Source: JABDBE01 sp963832245 (lineage in GTDB: Bacteria; Acidobacteriota; Terriglobia; Terriglobales; Acidobacteriaceae). Taken from it: a DNA stretch of 64,000 nt. Under the pieces are notes generated by a model. The model saw only the letters and a list, made by a program, of their open reading frames with translations, was not told the origin of the DNA and ran no database searches. The translations under genes were made by a program, and so were the position numbers. Shown here in pieces: positions 8,856 to 18,338 of the stretch. Numbering within the stretch: position 1 is the first letter of the stretch; each line of letters opens with the position of its first letter. Location of the stretch: positions 992,001-1,056,000 of the forward strand of contig CAWHTG010000004.1 in the NCBI GenBank assembly GCA_963832245.1. Reading direction: 5' to 3'.

Positions 8856-9389
8856 CTACTTTCCTTTAGGCGGATACTGGTCAATCATCCTGGTCAGAGC
8901 CTTATCCAACTGGTCCAATCTCTCTTTCCGGGTTTCCTTGATGGTACCTTTGGCTTGAGCGGCCCACACCAGTTCCTTTTTCTGCCGGTCAAACATCTCC
9001 ACGGCCAAGGATCCCTTTCTTACTTGCCTGGCCACGGAACCCGCGGTGGATGGAATCGACCAGCCTGCTGGGTCTGTCGAGTTGTATCCCTTTGTCGTCA
9101 AGAGCGTGGGATTGCCAATACCGCTTATGTTCAGCTCCGTACTCGAAGCTGCGTGATAAGTGATCACTAAATCGGCGTCTTCGGTCACAACTTTGGAGAG
9201 TCCTTTGTGTTTGAGATTCAGGTCAATTGCCCCCATAATGTAGAGGTCCAAAGGCGGATTCGGGACCGGTGTCCCAGTTGCCCAGGCATAGGTCTTAAAG
9301 CGGGAGAAGTTAACCTTCTTGTCGTAATCAACTGAAATCTTCTGAGCCGAGACAGGCAGGGAAAAAAACAATACCAAGATGCACCGCAC
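8856..9389 (-). CDS. DUF4136-domain secreted protein
   Basis: A 177-residue exported protein if the GTG at 9389 is the start (VRCILVLFFSLPVSAQ, a good signal peptide). The frame is open to 9458, but the same GTG position is preserved in the decayed copy at 7671, which supports it. DUF4136 features are visible: VDYDKKVNFSRFKTYAW at the mature N-terminus, the LDLYIMGAID helix, DADLVITYHA, and the C-terminal QLDKALTRMIDQYPPK. The family is periplasmic or outer-membrane associated, often lipoprotein; here the lipobox Cys is absent. Function unknown. Encoded between the DUF4105 and SYLF genes in the same orientation. Confidence 0.88.
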   Translation of the reverse strand: MRCILVLFFSLPVSAQKISVDYDKKVNFSRFKTYAWATGTPVPNPPLDLYIMGAIDLNLKHKGLSKVVTEDADLVITYHAASSTELNISGIGNPTLLTTKGYNSTDPAGWSIPSTAGSVARQVRKGSLAVEMFDRQKKELVWAAQAKGTIKETRKERLDQLDKALTRMIDQYPPKGK

Positions 9390-9531
9390 CCGCAACGAAG
9401 TGGCAAGTCTCAGTCTCCTCCGGCCGCGATACGGGGTACTCCACCACCGCCTTTGCATGCACCCTTCCGATGTAAATATTAGCTGCTGCGCGAACCCGAA
9501 TCACCCATGAACATTGACTCTCATCTCAGGA

Positions 9532-10584
9532 TCACTCTTCTTCGCTCTCGTCCGCTTGCGCGAATCCGGGCCGCCCCTGGCGGATGAGCTGAGAGAAAGC
9601 GGGGGCGTTGTCAGCTGCCTGAGCTGCTGAGTTAATGTAGGCGCTCCGTTTGAGCTCATCAAATGGCAAATTGCCAGCCAGATCCCCGCGCTGGTACATC
9701 ATCTCGTCGGCCTTGCCGTTGAGCAGGATGCGCCAGTCCCACCTCACTGCCTTCCCGGCTCTAGCCTGGGCGGCATGAGACGCGATGTTAGTGGTGCAGT
9801 TGTTGGTAAGGGCGTTGTACCACTCCGGGTGGTCGCGCATCCGATTGGCTCGGCTTAAGTAGTCCATAAAAACAGTCCGTGCCTGCTGCGGCGTAGCTCG
9901 TATGTGATAAAGATAAACGTCTTCTCCTTTCCGATAATTGGTACGCAGGCGAACCACGTCGCGTTCGTCACTGATGGTATAGATCAACTCGTAATAGCGG
10001 AAGAAGCCGCGGATGGCGGAATAAGTTTCTCCCACCTCCTTCCGCGTCTCTATTGACATGGCCACATGGCCCTGGTCGCCAAAGTCAAAACTGACGATGG
10101 GATGTGCGATCCAGGGTGAACCCCAATAGGTGACGAACACGTCCAGGCCGCGCAACTGGGAAAGATCGACGGTCCTGGTTTCCCAATTGGGTGTGTAGTC
10201 AGTCTCAGTGCGATAATCGCAGTTGCGGAAATTGTGGATTGTAACCTGGTTGCCGTTGACTTCTGCCCAGGCAGTTTGGGCTACGTCCGGCTGCCAGGCA
10301 CGTTCGTTGGACGGCTGCAGGGATAACCACCACGTTAATACGCAAGCAAACGCGACCACACCTACCGCCGGCCCAAGCCAGCGGGAACGAAAGGTCCACA
10401 TAACAGATAGGACAAGAATTGCGTAAATCAGCGAGACCGGAAGCCTCCAAGATGCGTGTGGCAAGTCGAAATACAAGGCCGCTGCTGCCCACAAAGTGAG
10501 CAGGAGTGCGATCAGCCACACCAGGCCACGTGCGAGTATCCCAGTTATCTTTCTCCGACCATCTGCCTGCGCCAGCAGGGACAT
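9532..10584 (-). CDS. DUF4105 (Lnb N-terminal-like) membrane-anchored protein
   Basis: A 350-residue protein with three predicted N-terminal membrane segments (about residues 18-38, 47-64, 70-88) and a large periplasmic domain. The domain has the DUF4105 pattern: GNQVTIHNFRNCDYRTE, a VTYWGSPWIAHPIVSFDFG strand pair, HVAMSIETRKEVGE, the FFRYYELIYTISDERDV block, and the conserved ALTNNCTTNIASHAAQ with an invariant-type Cys. The fold belongs to the papain-like/NlpC superfamily, so a hydrolase role at the envelope is plausible. The ATG at 10584 follows GGAGAAC. A 3' remnant of a second copy is at 7780-7985. Confidence 0.87.
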   Translation of the reverse strand: MSLLAQADGRRKITGILARGLVWLIALLLTLWAAAALYFDLPHASWRLPVSLIYAILVLSVMWTFRSRWLGPAVGVVAFACVLTWWLSLQPSNERAWQPDVAQTAWAEVNGNQVTIHNFRNCDYRTETDYTPNWETRTVDLSQLRGLDVFVTYWGSPWIAHPIVSFDFGDQGHVAMSIETRKEVGETYSAIRGFFRYYELIYTISDERDVVRLRTNYRKGEDVYLYHIRATPQQARTVFMDYLSRANRMRDHPEWYNALTNNCTTNIASHAAQARAGKAVRWDWRILLNGKADEMMYQRGDLAGNLPFDELKRSAYINSAAQAADNAPAFSQLIRQGRPGFAQADESEEE

Positions 10585-10646
10585 CAGTTCTCCGAGGGGT
10601 CGCCTTTCAAACCTCTAATTGCGAGGGGCAAAATCGGGACTCACCG

Positions 10647-11211
10647 CTATGATCTCGGACGGACGTTTACGGCTTTGATGTACTGGTTCCCGTAGCTTTC
10701 GATCTCGTAGTGCCCCTTCTTCTTATCAAACCGAATCTTGGCTGCAACCATGATTTGGCCGCTTCCCTGACCTTTGTCGTCCAACTTCACTTGTAGGAAT
10801 CCAAAGGGATAGTCCTTGGTTCGCCCGCCTCGATAGAGTTCGACAAATGGCATAACGCGAGCAGTCACAATCGTCACTATCGTGTCTGAACCAGCTTGCC
10901 GCTTCCGTGCGACGGCAATCGAGTTTCCTACGCTGCCTGTCGGGTTGATTCGTCCTACATCAAGTTTTTCCATTGCGCCGCGGAGCGCGTCAGGACCTTT
11001 CTCTTTCAACAGCGTCGCTAATTGGTCGACTTCTTCATCAGTGGTGTAGCGGTCAACCCGGAAGTCAAAGCCCGTCGACTTGGCCGACGCTGACCCCCCC
11101 AGTTCCGATAGCTGTGCCGCTATATGCTTCCTGTTTGGTTTGCCCCTCTTGGCACAAGAGGGGCGAGATGATAACAGCCACTCCCAAGATCAGCATAGCT
11201 ATCTTTTTCAT
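10647..11211 (-). pseudogene. Small secreted protein gene interrupted by a +1 shift in a G7 run
   Basis: The true start is ATG at 11211, preceded by AAGGAGG. It opens a signal peptide (MKKIAMLILGVAVIISPLLC) and reads to about residue 38 (SGTAIGTGG), then ends early. The remaining 150 codons continue in another frame (SASAKSTGFDFRVDRYTTDEE, and so on to PRS at 10647). The frames meet at a run of seven G on the minus strand (11094-11100). Removing one G gives an uninterrupted 187-residue protein. The mature part (DEEVDQLATLLKEKG, RTKDYPFGFLQVKLD, YEIESYG) matches a small exported family I know only as hypothetical from acidobacteria. The shift may be an assembly error, a real inactivation or a slippage switch. 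Confidence 0.8.
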
Positions 11212-11350
11212 GTGTTAGCCTCCTTTCATTCAACTTGCCTAATCGTGAATATTCAACGGTTCAACCAGGCAATTTGACAACACGTCAGCGAGGGAGAGCC
11301 GCTTTGTTCAGGATTTTTGGTCATTCATACAGTGAATAGTTGGCACGGCT

Positions 11351-11962
11351 CTACTTTACCGAATAGCCCCGCGCGTCCATGCACGCCGCAAACGCGCGCT
11401 GGAAAGTGTCTAGTCCTTCTTTGTGCGCCAGCAACTCTTGTTCGTGTTCCTTCTGCAGATTCGCTTTAGCCTGTGCGGCAGCTTTTTGCTGTGATTGAGC
11501 ATTTGCTGAACGTTGCGCTGCCCCACCCCGCATCGTCCCTGCGACGGCGCCAGCCCCAGCGCCTTTGCCGGCACTGCCCCCAATAGCGCCAATCGCCGCT
11601 CCTCCAGCAGCGCCCCGAGCTGCGCCTGCAACCCTCGCTCCCTTCACCTGATCCGCATTCTCAGCGGCCTGCTTTTGGGCCGCCTGTACCTGTTCTGCGG
11701 TTGGTCCGGCAGGAGCAGGCTTCTGAGGATCAAGTCCGGTGCGCTGCTTGGCCATCCCGTAGCAGTCGCTCTCATCCTTCAGCTGTTGGTCTGCGGTTTG
11801 ACCATTCTTAGGAAACGCAAACATCCCGATGTTTTGTGCGGGTGACCACGCAGATGCAGCCGGTGCCGATGAAGATGCGTCTTGCTGGGCTGAAGCCAGC
11901 GATCCTGTGCAGACTGCAAAGAGAAGAGCGGCGGTGCCAACATTCCAACGAAGTGAGTTCAT
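11351..11962 (-). CDS. Secreted YMGG-like Gly-zipper protein
   Basis: A 203-residue exported protein. A signal peptide (about 1-25, ending ASAQ) is followed by a Ser/Ala linker, the motif NIGMFAFPKNGQTADQQLKDESDCYGMAKQRTG, and a Gly-zipper (GAARGAAGGAAIGAIGGSAGKGAGAG, about 108-140) able to insert in membranes. A Gln/Ala helix comes next, ending in the conserved FAACMDARGYSVK tail. Gly-zipper proteins of this type are envelope or stress-associated; the mechanism is unknown. A paralogue with the same tail and zipper, plus a BON domain, is at 40157-40972. Monocistronic by spacing. Confidence 0.88.
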   Translation of the reverse strand: MNSLRWNVGTAALLFAVCTGSLASAQQDASSSAPAASAWSPAQNIGMFAFPKNGQTADQQLKDESDCYGMAKQRTGLDPQKPAPAGPTAEQVQAAQKQAAENADQVKGARVAGAARGAAGGAAIGAIGGSAGKGAGAGAVAGTMRGGAAQRSANAQSQQKAAAQAKANLQKEHEQELLAHKEGLDTFQRAFAACMDARGYSVK

Positions 11963-12067
11963 AATTTCCTCTATTTCCTCCGAACAAAAATGGTTCGTGG
12001 CTGCCGCGTCCTCAGACAGCTTTGGACTTCTTGAGCTTCATTGCCGAATGCGCGAGCCCCGACGCGT

Positions 12068-14437
12068 TTACTGCCTGGCCATGGCCAGGTTCAGGCGTTC
12101 CTCCGGAGTTATGAAGTGATCGTGGACGTCCTTGCCCAGGTCGATCTGCACCCAATTGACCTTCCCGTTAAATACGCTGGTCTTGCGGGTGTAGTCTGAG
12201 CTGACCGGTGTACCGGTATCGCGGCCCACATCGGTCGTCTCATCTGCGGACATCGCCATCGGAACCGTGTGCTCAACGCGGCCTTCACCGACCTTCTTGC
12301 CGTCATAATAAAGGCTAACATTGCCGCCCTTCCCGAACCCCCCGCCATCGTAGCCAAACTCCATTCTCACCTGGTGCTTGCCGGCTGGAATTGGCTGACT
12401 AGCCTCGGTGGTAAAAGTTTGGAGACCGAAGAAGTTGTAAGCGAACTTTGCTTTTCCACCCTTGGCGTAAAGACTCATGCCAGCGAACGCGCCGCCTTGG
12501 TGAATGATGACGCCTTCAGCTCCTTTCGATGGCACCTCCACCTCAGCGGTGATCGAAAAGGACTTGTTTTTCGTGACCACAACGCTGTTCTCGGTCAACC
12601 TTCCCATCCCGCCAAATAGCAGTTGCGAGTTGCCCTTGATGAGCTGGGGCCGGCCCGCCATGTCGGCATTGAAGCGCTCGACTCTGCGGTCATCAAGCGG
12701 TAACACGTTGTACTTGGTCGCCTCGATTAGCCACAGCCGCTGCAGTTCGTGGAGCTTCTCCGGCATCTCTTTCGCCAGATCGCGCGCTTGGGTCCAGTCC
12801 GTGTTGCCATCGTACAGTTCCCACACGTCGTCGTCGAAGGCGGGCAGCTTTGCCGTCATCATCCAAGGCGTGGAGTGCCGGGTCACGGCGCTCCATCCCC
12901 TATGGTAGATTCCCCGATTGCAGAACATTTCAAAATACTGCAACTCGTGCCGCTCTGTGGCTTTGCCGTCGTCGAACGAGTAGGCCATGCTGACGCCTTC
13001 CATGGGCGCCTGCTGCACGCCGTTGACGATGGTCGGTTCCGGCAGCCCGGCGACTTCCAGCACGGTCGGGGCCACGTCGATCACGTGGCAGAACTGCGAA
13101 CGAATCTCGCCTTTTGCCTTGATGCCCTTGGGCCAGTGCACAATCGTCCCATTGCGCGTGCCGCCCCAGTGCGACGCCACCTGCTTGGTCCACTGATAGG
13201 GTGTGTCGGTGGCGTGCGCCCAGCCCACGGCGTAATGGTTGTATGCTTCCGGTCCGCCAAACTTGTCGATCTTTTGCGTCAGGAACTCGGGAGTCTCAAT
13301 GCCAGTGATCCCGTTCATCGTGAGCAGCTCGTTAAACGTGCCGTTAGGGGTACCTTCGGCTGACGCGCCGTTGTCCCCGATGATTACGTAAATCAGTGTG
13401 TCATCGAGGATTTGAAGGTCCTTGAGCGTGTCGATCAGCCGCCCCACATGATGGTCGGTGTGCTCCAGGAAGCCGGCGTACACCTCCATTTCTCGCGCCA
13501 GAACGGGTTTCATTTTCGGATCGACTTCATCCCAGGCTTGAATCTCCTTGGGCCGCTTCGTCAACTCGGCATTTTGTGGAACGACGCCCAGCTTCTTCTG
13601 CCGAGCAAGGATCTCCTCACGCAGTTTGTCCCACCCCTGATCGAACTTGCCTTTGTACTTGTCCGCCCACTCTTTGGGCACGTGGTGCGGCGCATGGCAA
13701 GCGCCGGGCGCGAAATAGATGAAGAACGGCTTGTCCGCCATCAAAGCTTTCTGCTGGCGCACCCAAGCGATGGCCTTGTCTGTCATGTCTTCGGTAAAGT
13801 GATAACCTTCCTCCGCGGTCTTCGGCTGTTCCACCGGTGTGGTGCCTTCGTAGATCGCGGGATCCCACTGGTTGGTCTCCCCACCGATAAATCCATAAAA
13901 ATACTCGAATCCTCCTCCGCCTGTCGGCCACTGGTCGAACGGACCCATCGGGCTGAGGTGCCAGGCCGGTACTTCGTGGCACTTCCCGAATTGCGCCGTC
14001 GAGTAACCGTTCAGCTTGAGGGTTATCGCCAGCGGCGCTTTGTTCTTGGGCAATATGGAGCTGTAGCCGGGCGCAGAGGTGGCGAGCTCGGTAATGCCAC
14101 CCATGGCAACCGAGTGATGATTGCGGCCCGTAAGCAGCGCTTGCCGCGTCGGCGAGCAGAGAGCGGTAGTGTGGAATCGATTGAATTTCAGTCCGCCGGA
14201 GGCGAGCTTCTCAAAGTTGGGTGTCGCACACGGTCCGCCGAAAGCGCTGGACGCCGCGAAGCCCACGTCGTCGAGCAGGACGATCAGCACATTGGGTGCG
14301 CCTTTGGGCGGGCGCAGAGGCTCGATCGGCGGAAACTTTGTATTGGGGTCTTTCGCGTCATAGGTTGTGAGGCCGGCGCGCGGCTGGGATGGAATGGGAA
14401 GAATGCTTCTAGGGAGCTTAGCGCTTTGATCTGACAT
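12068..14437 (-). CDS. Arylsulfatase (type I, formylglycine-dependent)
   Basis: A 789-residue sulfatase that should hydrolyse sulfate esters. The N-terminal metal site is LLDDVGF (Asp56, Asp57), and the catalytic motif is CSPTR with Cys94 the residue converted to formylglycine. GRNHHSVAMGG follows, and the alkaline-phosphatase-like fold extends to about residue 560, with GDNGASAEG supplying another metal ligand. A C-terminal beta-domain (about 610-789) carries KFAYNFFGLQTF and VSLYYDGKKVGEGRVE. No signal peptide is seen, unusual for the class but frequent in this long, soil-type subgroup. The ATG at 14437 follows GGAGAT. A 17-bp CTAG motif sits 62 bp upstream. The 3' end of a close paralogue occupies 63418-64000. 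Confidence 0.95.
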   Translation of the reverse strand: MSDQSAKLPRSILPIPSQPRAGLTTYDAKDPNTKFPPIEPLRPPKGAPNVLIVLLDDVGFAASSAFGGPCATPNFEKLASGGLKFNRFHTTALCSPTRQALLTGRNHHSVAMGGITELATSAPGYSSILPKNKAPLAITLKLNGYSTAQFGKCHEVPAWHLSPMGPFDQWPTGGGGFEYFYGFIGGETNQWDPAIYEGTTPVEQPKTAEEGYHFTEDMTDKAIAWVRQQKALMADKPFFIYFAPGACHAPHHVPKEWADKYKGKFDQGWDKLREEILARQKKLGVVPQNAELTKRPKEIQAWDEVDPKMKPVLAREMEVYAGFLEHTDHHVGRLIDTLKDLQILDDTLIYVIIGDNGASAEGTPNGTFNELLTMNGITGIETPEFLTQKIDKFGGPEAYNHYAVGWAHATDTPYQWTKQVASHWGGTRNGTIVHWPKGIKAKGEIRSQFCHVIDVAPTVLEVAGLPEPTIVNGVQQAPMEGVSMAYSFDDGKATERHELQYFEMFCNRGIYHRGWSAVTRHSTPWMMTAKLPAFDDDVWELYDGNTDWTQARDLAKEMPEKLHELQRLWLIEATKYNVLPLDDRRVERFNADMAGRPQLIKGNSQLLFGGMGRLTENSVVVTKNKSFSITAEVEVPSKGAEGVIIHQGGAFAGMSLYAKGGKAKFAYNFFGLQTFTTEASQPIPAGKHQVRMEFGYDGGGFGKGGNVSLYYDGKKVGEGRVEHTVPMAMSADETTDVGRDTGTPVSSDYTRKTSVFNGKVNWVQIDLGKDVHDHFITPEERLNLAMARQ

Positions 14438-14499
14438 GGGATCTCCGATAACGATGCAGTACCTTGCACACGTGTAGTTTATGGGAGTAGTACCTGACC

Positions 14500-14516
14500 A
14501 CTGGGAAAAGTGCTAG
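14500..14516 (-). promoter_or_regulatory. CTAG-N9-CAGT motif, copy 1
   Basis: Gene-oriented sequence CTAGCACTTTTCCCAGT, 62 bp upstream of the arylsulfatase start. See the finding on the repeated motif. Confidence 0.6.
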
Positions 14517-14543
14517 TTCCTTTGGTTTATGGCTGCAGTGGTT

Positions 14544-16820
14544 TCAGAAAATTCTCCCAACCTGGAAGAAGAATTTAGCGTGGCCGTAATCGCCGACAGC
14601 GCCCCCGATTTCGACCGGCCCGAATATTGTGTTCACAATCAGCGCTCCGCCCACATCTCCTGGAAGCTTGAAGGGAGTCTGATAAGCCTTGCCAATTTCA
14701 AAAATGCCGAGGGCGTCAATTGTGCTCCCCAAAAGCGGCGGTAGGTTCTTCAATGTTCTAATGTATCCAGTTTGAAACAGGAAGTACTGGTCCGTCAGCA
14801 GTTCATTGGTTCCGAAAGCCACGAACCGGGTTACGCCGCCAAGACCGAACGCCGGTATGCCTGTCTTATAGTTGTAGCTCGTTCCTCCGTAAGCATTGAG
14901 AAACACCGAAGTCCGATCGCTCCACCGGAAAAAGTTCTGGAGCTGCAGCTCCGATAGCGGGAAACCGCGTGGCGCCCCTGGATTTTCGTTGAAGTACTTA
15001 GTATAAAAACGAACACTTTCTCCGCTACGCGGAACCACTGGCTGGTCCAAGGTGTCTAGAGTGTATTGCAACCTGACATCACCGGTCGGCCCGGCAACCG
15101 TCGGCAACTCGCTGGTTCTTCCGATCTGTGGTTTCAACTGCTCATATCCACCTTCATACCCGAAGCGCACCTCGCCGGTTTTTCCAAAGGCATAGCCAAC
15201 GTCCAATCCACCGAGCGCCGCACGCTTCCGGTAGAGCGCAAGAAAGTCGTTGCCACTGAATAGCGGGAATTGTGCATTGTTGTACAGTGCTCGCGGGGCC
15301 ACAAACCAGTCAGTCGTCGCGGTGAACGGCCGATAGTACTCGCTGCCGATTCCGTACTGGGAGCCAAAAATGACGTCTGTGCGCAGCTCGCGGCGGTATC
15401 CACCAAAGTTCAGGGACGTAATTCGGGCGCCGAGGCTGAAGAACACATTGTCATAGCTGGCGCCATCAATGCTTATCAGCGGCCGCACGATTGCCTGTGA
15501 GTAACCTTTCTCTTCCGCCTGTAGTTGCAAACCGGGCTCGCCATTTTTTTCGATCATCGAGTAGTTCACAACCGAAAACGAGCCTGTCCCAGTCAGTTGC
15601 CGAATATCCTGGTCCAGCTTGGCGGTATCAACGGGCTTATCGGCCATTCCCGATAGATCTTTAGCGACGGGATCCCCGATCTCCGGAGGTACGCCGGTCA
15701 CTGTGACAAACTGCGGGACTTTCGGCTCCCTCCGCCGCGCACCACGCTCCGCCAGATACTGCCGCCATGTGGCCTCATCGACCGATAGGAATAACAATTT
15801 CGCTGCATTTGCGACTGCCGCGGCATAGCCCGCCTTGATGATCTCCTCCTCCGCGTTGAAATCCAACGAGCTGTAGTTCCGCACGTTCACCGTCACTACC
15901 ATGTCGGCATCTTTCATGGCCCGCTGTTCATTCGCCGCAATGACCGTATCGATGGACCGTCCCAGAACTCCGAAGCTCGAGAGCGGTGCGTCAGGATTCA
16001 GGGGCGCGGTCTCCAAGTGAATGCCCAGCACATACTCCGCCCCCATCGCCTTGGCGACGCTGACGGGAAAGTTGTTCAGCAACCCACCATCGACGTAAAT
16101 GTGTCCTCCGGAACGCACCGGCGTGAAAATCCCTGGCAGTGACATGGTCGATCGTAATGCAAGGTCCAGGGGACCGCTACGGAAGATGTGCTCGCTGTTG
16201 GTTACCAGATCGGTGGCCACGCAGGCAAATGGTATAGGCAGATCGTCGAAGCTGCTGATATCGGAGTATGGAAGAGCGATGCGGTCGAGAATAAGTGAGA
16301 CTTCCTGGCCGGTATTAAACCCGGAACGAAAGTGCAGTCCTTTTTTCAGCCCCAGCTCCAACGTGGCGGGATATTCACGCGCGTCCTGCTTACGTCGAAA
16401 CGAGAGTTTATCGAACGGTGTTTGCCCGTTCATCGCCTGGTCCCAGTTAATGTCCTTCACTGCTACATAAATCTCTTCCGCGTTTCGGCCGGTGGCATAA
16501 AATCCCCCCACTAACCCACCCATGCTGGTGCCGGCGATATAGTTCACCGGGATGCGATGTTCCTCCATCCACCGGATGACGCCGATATGTGCTAAGCCAA
16601 GCGCTCCTCCACCTTCCAGCACCAAGCCCAGGGTTGGGCGTTCGGATACCGGCGCACTACTCGTCACAGCCCCGGGCAACTGGGCCAGAGCTGATGATGC
16701 TGATGCCAGTAGCCACCAATAGAAAACCGCAGTGAAAACGCAACCCGCACGCGCATGACACTCACCTCCGTTCGATTTGCTATGGCAACAGCCTGCGATC
16801 TGGAAGGCGGAAGAATACAT
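14544..16820 (-). CDS. Type Vd patatin-like autotransporter (PlpD-like phospholipase)
   Basis: A 758-residue protein with a secreted patatin lipase fused to its own outer-membrane barrel. Patatin signatures: oxyanion loop LEGGGALGLAHIG, nucleophile elbow GTSMGG (Ser), and the DGG of YVDGGLLNNFPV (Asp) completing a Ser-Asp dyad, within about residues 55-340. A POTRA-like linker (about 360-440) and a 16-strand BamA-type barrel (about 440-758, ending VGRIF) follow. The start is unclear. ATG 16820 gives a long N-terminus before the signal peptide (FYWWLLASASSALAQ). A much better ATG at 16756, eight bases after GGAGG, is out of frame by one base. Confidence 0.9.
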   Translation of the reverse strand: MYSSAFQIAGCCHSKSNGGECHARAGCVFTAVFYWWLLASASSALAQLPGAVTSSAPVSERPTLGLVLEGGGALGLAHIGVIRWMEEHRIPVNYIAGTSMGGLVGGFYATGRNAEEIYVAVKDINWDQAMNGQTPFDKLSFRRKQDAREYPATLELGLKKGLHFRSGFNTGQEVSLILDRIALPYSDISSFDDLPIPFACVATDLVTNSEHIFRSGPLDLALRSTMSLPGIFTPVRSGGHIYVDGGLLNNFPVSVAKAMGAEYVLGIHLETAPLNPDAPLSSFGVLGRSIDTVIAANEQRAMKDADMVVTVNVRNYSSLDFNAEEEIIKAGYAAAVANAAKLLFLSVDEATWRQYLAERGARRREPKVPQFVTVTGVPPEIGDPVAKDLSGMADKPVDTAKLDQDIRQLTGTGSFSVVNYSMIEKNGEPGLQLQAEEKGYSQAIVRPLISIDGASYDNVFFSLGARITSLNFGGYRRELRTDVIFGSQYGIGSEYYRPFTATTDWFVAPRALYNNAQFPLFSGNDFLALYRKRAALGGLDVGYAFGKTGEVRFGYEGGYEQLKPQIGRTSELPTVAGPTGDVRLQYTLDTLDQPVVPRSGESVRFYTKYFNENPGAPRGFPLSELQLQNFFRWSDRTSVFLNAYGGTSYNYKTGIPAFGLGGVTRFVAFGTNELLTDQYFLFQTGYIRTLKNLPPLLGSTIDALGIFEIGKAYQTPFKLPGDVGGALIVNTIFGPVEIGGAVGDYGHAKFFFQVGRIF

Positions 16821-16863
16821 GCCAGTGTCCGGTTCACCGATGCTCTTCTCGTTGAAGGCAGAC

Positions 16864-17550
16864 TTAGTTTGCGACGATGCTCAGAATTACCGAACTCCAA
16901 AGGGCCGCGATGAGCCGAAGATCATGGTCAAGGGGAGCCACCGTCGACCGCGCCACAGGAAGGCTGACTGGTTGCTGAAGACGAAATTCGAGCAGAGACT
17001 CGCTTGGCACAGATACCTGCTTGCCTTTGCTAGCTGCGGATGCCGTCGTACCGGCCGCGGCGCCTACCCCCGCGCCGATTGCAGCGCCCTTTCCCCCGCC
17101 CGCGATTCCACCAATGAGGGCTCCGAGTCCCGTGCCGCCAACGACTTTCTTAGTAGTGTTACTACCCTGACCTTGTGAGGCCACTTTGTAAGTACTCGTC
17201 AGAAGCGGATACGCTGTGCCATTGATGACGATCTCGGTCAGCTCCAGTGTCAGTTCGGCTCCGCCCGACATGTTGCCCGCCGACTTAGCTTGGGCAAGCC
17301 GGCCATAAACCGTCGAACCTCTTGGCGCCACTACGACGTCATCCGCCTGGAGATTTGTCTCGAGATTGGCTGTGAAGCGATATCCCACCTGTTGTTTGCT
17401 TGAATCCACGGAATTTACCATGCGGATCAGGATCTGCGTTCCCGCTGGGACGGTCGCTTTTGTTCGTGCTGCCTGCGTTTGTCCTACTCCTGTGACCGCG
17501 TAACTCAACCCCATCAACAAAACCGCTGCCCGGAGCATTGCATGTCGCAT
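16864..17550 (-). CDS. Secreted Gly-zipper protein of unknown function
   Basis: A 228-residue exported protein. Signal peptide about 1-28 (MLRAAVLLMGLSYAVTGVGQTQA). The next 110 residues form a beta-rich domain beginning VPAGTQILIRMVNSVDS, with VVVAPRGSTVYGRL and an ELTEIVINGTAYPL repeat. This layout is found in TrbI/VirB10-like and related envelope proteins, but without their other features. A Gly-zipper follows (GGTGLGALIGGIAGGGKGAAIGAGVGAAAG, about 140-170), then SLLEFRLQQPVSLPV. The C-terminus is hydrophobic. Function unknown; family often found beside envelope-stress genes in acidobacteria. Confidence 0.78.
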   Translation of the reverse strand: MRHAMLRAAVLLMGLSYAVTGVGQTQAARTKATVPAGTQILIRMVNSVDSSKQQVGYRFTANLETNLQADDVVVAPRGSTVYGRLAQAKSAGNMSGGAELTLELTEIVINGTAYPLLTSTYKVASQGQGSNTTKKVVGGTGLGALIGGIAGGGKGAAIGAGVGAAAGTTASAASKGKQVSVPSESLLEFRLQQPVSLPVARSTVAPLDHDLRLIAALWSSVILSIVAN

Positions 17551-17571
17551 GTTTTTTTCTCCCTATTAATT

Positions 17572-18114
17572 TCAGGATCCTTGCGCCACAATCGGCAAGG
17601 CCGACTCAACTTGAAGATCAATAATTGCCAGCAACTGATCTTCAATCTGAAGGAAGCGCGCGGCTTCGATGGCACCCAGCGAGTCCTTAACGCGGCCATA
17701 ATATTTCGCCAAAAGTTCGGAACGCTGCTTGCGATAGTCGAAGGCATTCTGAATCAGCTCATCCGCCTTGGCGTCGGTCATTTGATCATACTTGCGCGCG
17801 TATTCCTGGATATTTGCGAGTCTCATGTTATTCAGGTTAGTCAATTCGTGATCATACGCGCTGTAGATGGGCCAAAATTTAGCCGACTGATCTACGTCCA
17901 GAAGCATCACAGCGCCCATGATCTCGGCCTTCTGCTGCCGAACGTTGGTACGCAACAGCTCAACATATTCCTGGATATTTTGCTGTTGCGTATCCGTCAC
18001 AGACGGCGCAGTCTGCTGCGTGTCTTGAGGCTGCGCGGTTTGGTGCGCGAAGGTGACGAGACAGAAAACTAGAAATATAGGAAGCGCGCAACACACCGCA
18101 ATTCGTTTCCTCAT
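17572..18114 (-). CDS. Small secreted helical protein (Spy/CpxP-like layout)
   Basis: A 180-residue exported protein. The start at 18114 (MRKRIAVCCALPIFLVFCLVTFAHQTA) is chosen because GGAGGA lies nine bases upstream and it opens a signal peptide; the frame is open further upstream. The mature protein is almost entirely helical and charged (YVELLRTNVRQQKAEIMGAVM, FWPIYSAYDHELTNLN, LIQNAFDYRKQRSELLAKYYGRV). This fits a Spy/CpxP-like periplasmic helical chaperone or sensor subunit, an inference from layout only. It ends 22 bp before the Gly-zipper gene and is probably co-transcribed with it. Confidence 0.7.
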   Translation of the reverse strand: MRKRIAVCCALPIFLVFCLVTFAHQTAQPQDTQQTAPSVTDTQQQNIQEYVELLRTNVRQQKAEIMGAVMLLDVDQSAKFWPIYSAYDHELTNLNNMRLANIQEYARKYDQMTDAKADELIQNAFDYRKQRSELLAKYYGRVKDSLGAIEAARFLQIEDQLLAIIDLQVESALPIVAQGS

Positions 18115-18338
18115 CGGACGGTCCTCCTCACAGGGGTGACTGCTCCACTTTTCTCGATACAGATCAACATGACTGTGCGCCTGCCGGTAGTGCGAATACT
18201 CATCGAGCTTTTGCGCTGTGGCTTCCGGAGTGAGATATTGCCAATGGCTCAACCCCACTTGTCGTTCGATACCCGCTACAAAAGTTCTGCGGTAGGCATG
18301 TCCGCGAACAAAACTACCAATCGAGCCCTGCAAGGAAA

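Noticed and set aside
13412..14434. Plus-strand frame of 340 codons
   Set aside because: Antisense to the arylsulfatase, whose catalytic motifs are on the other strand.
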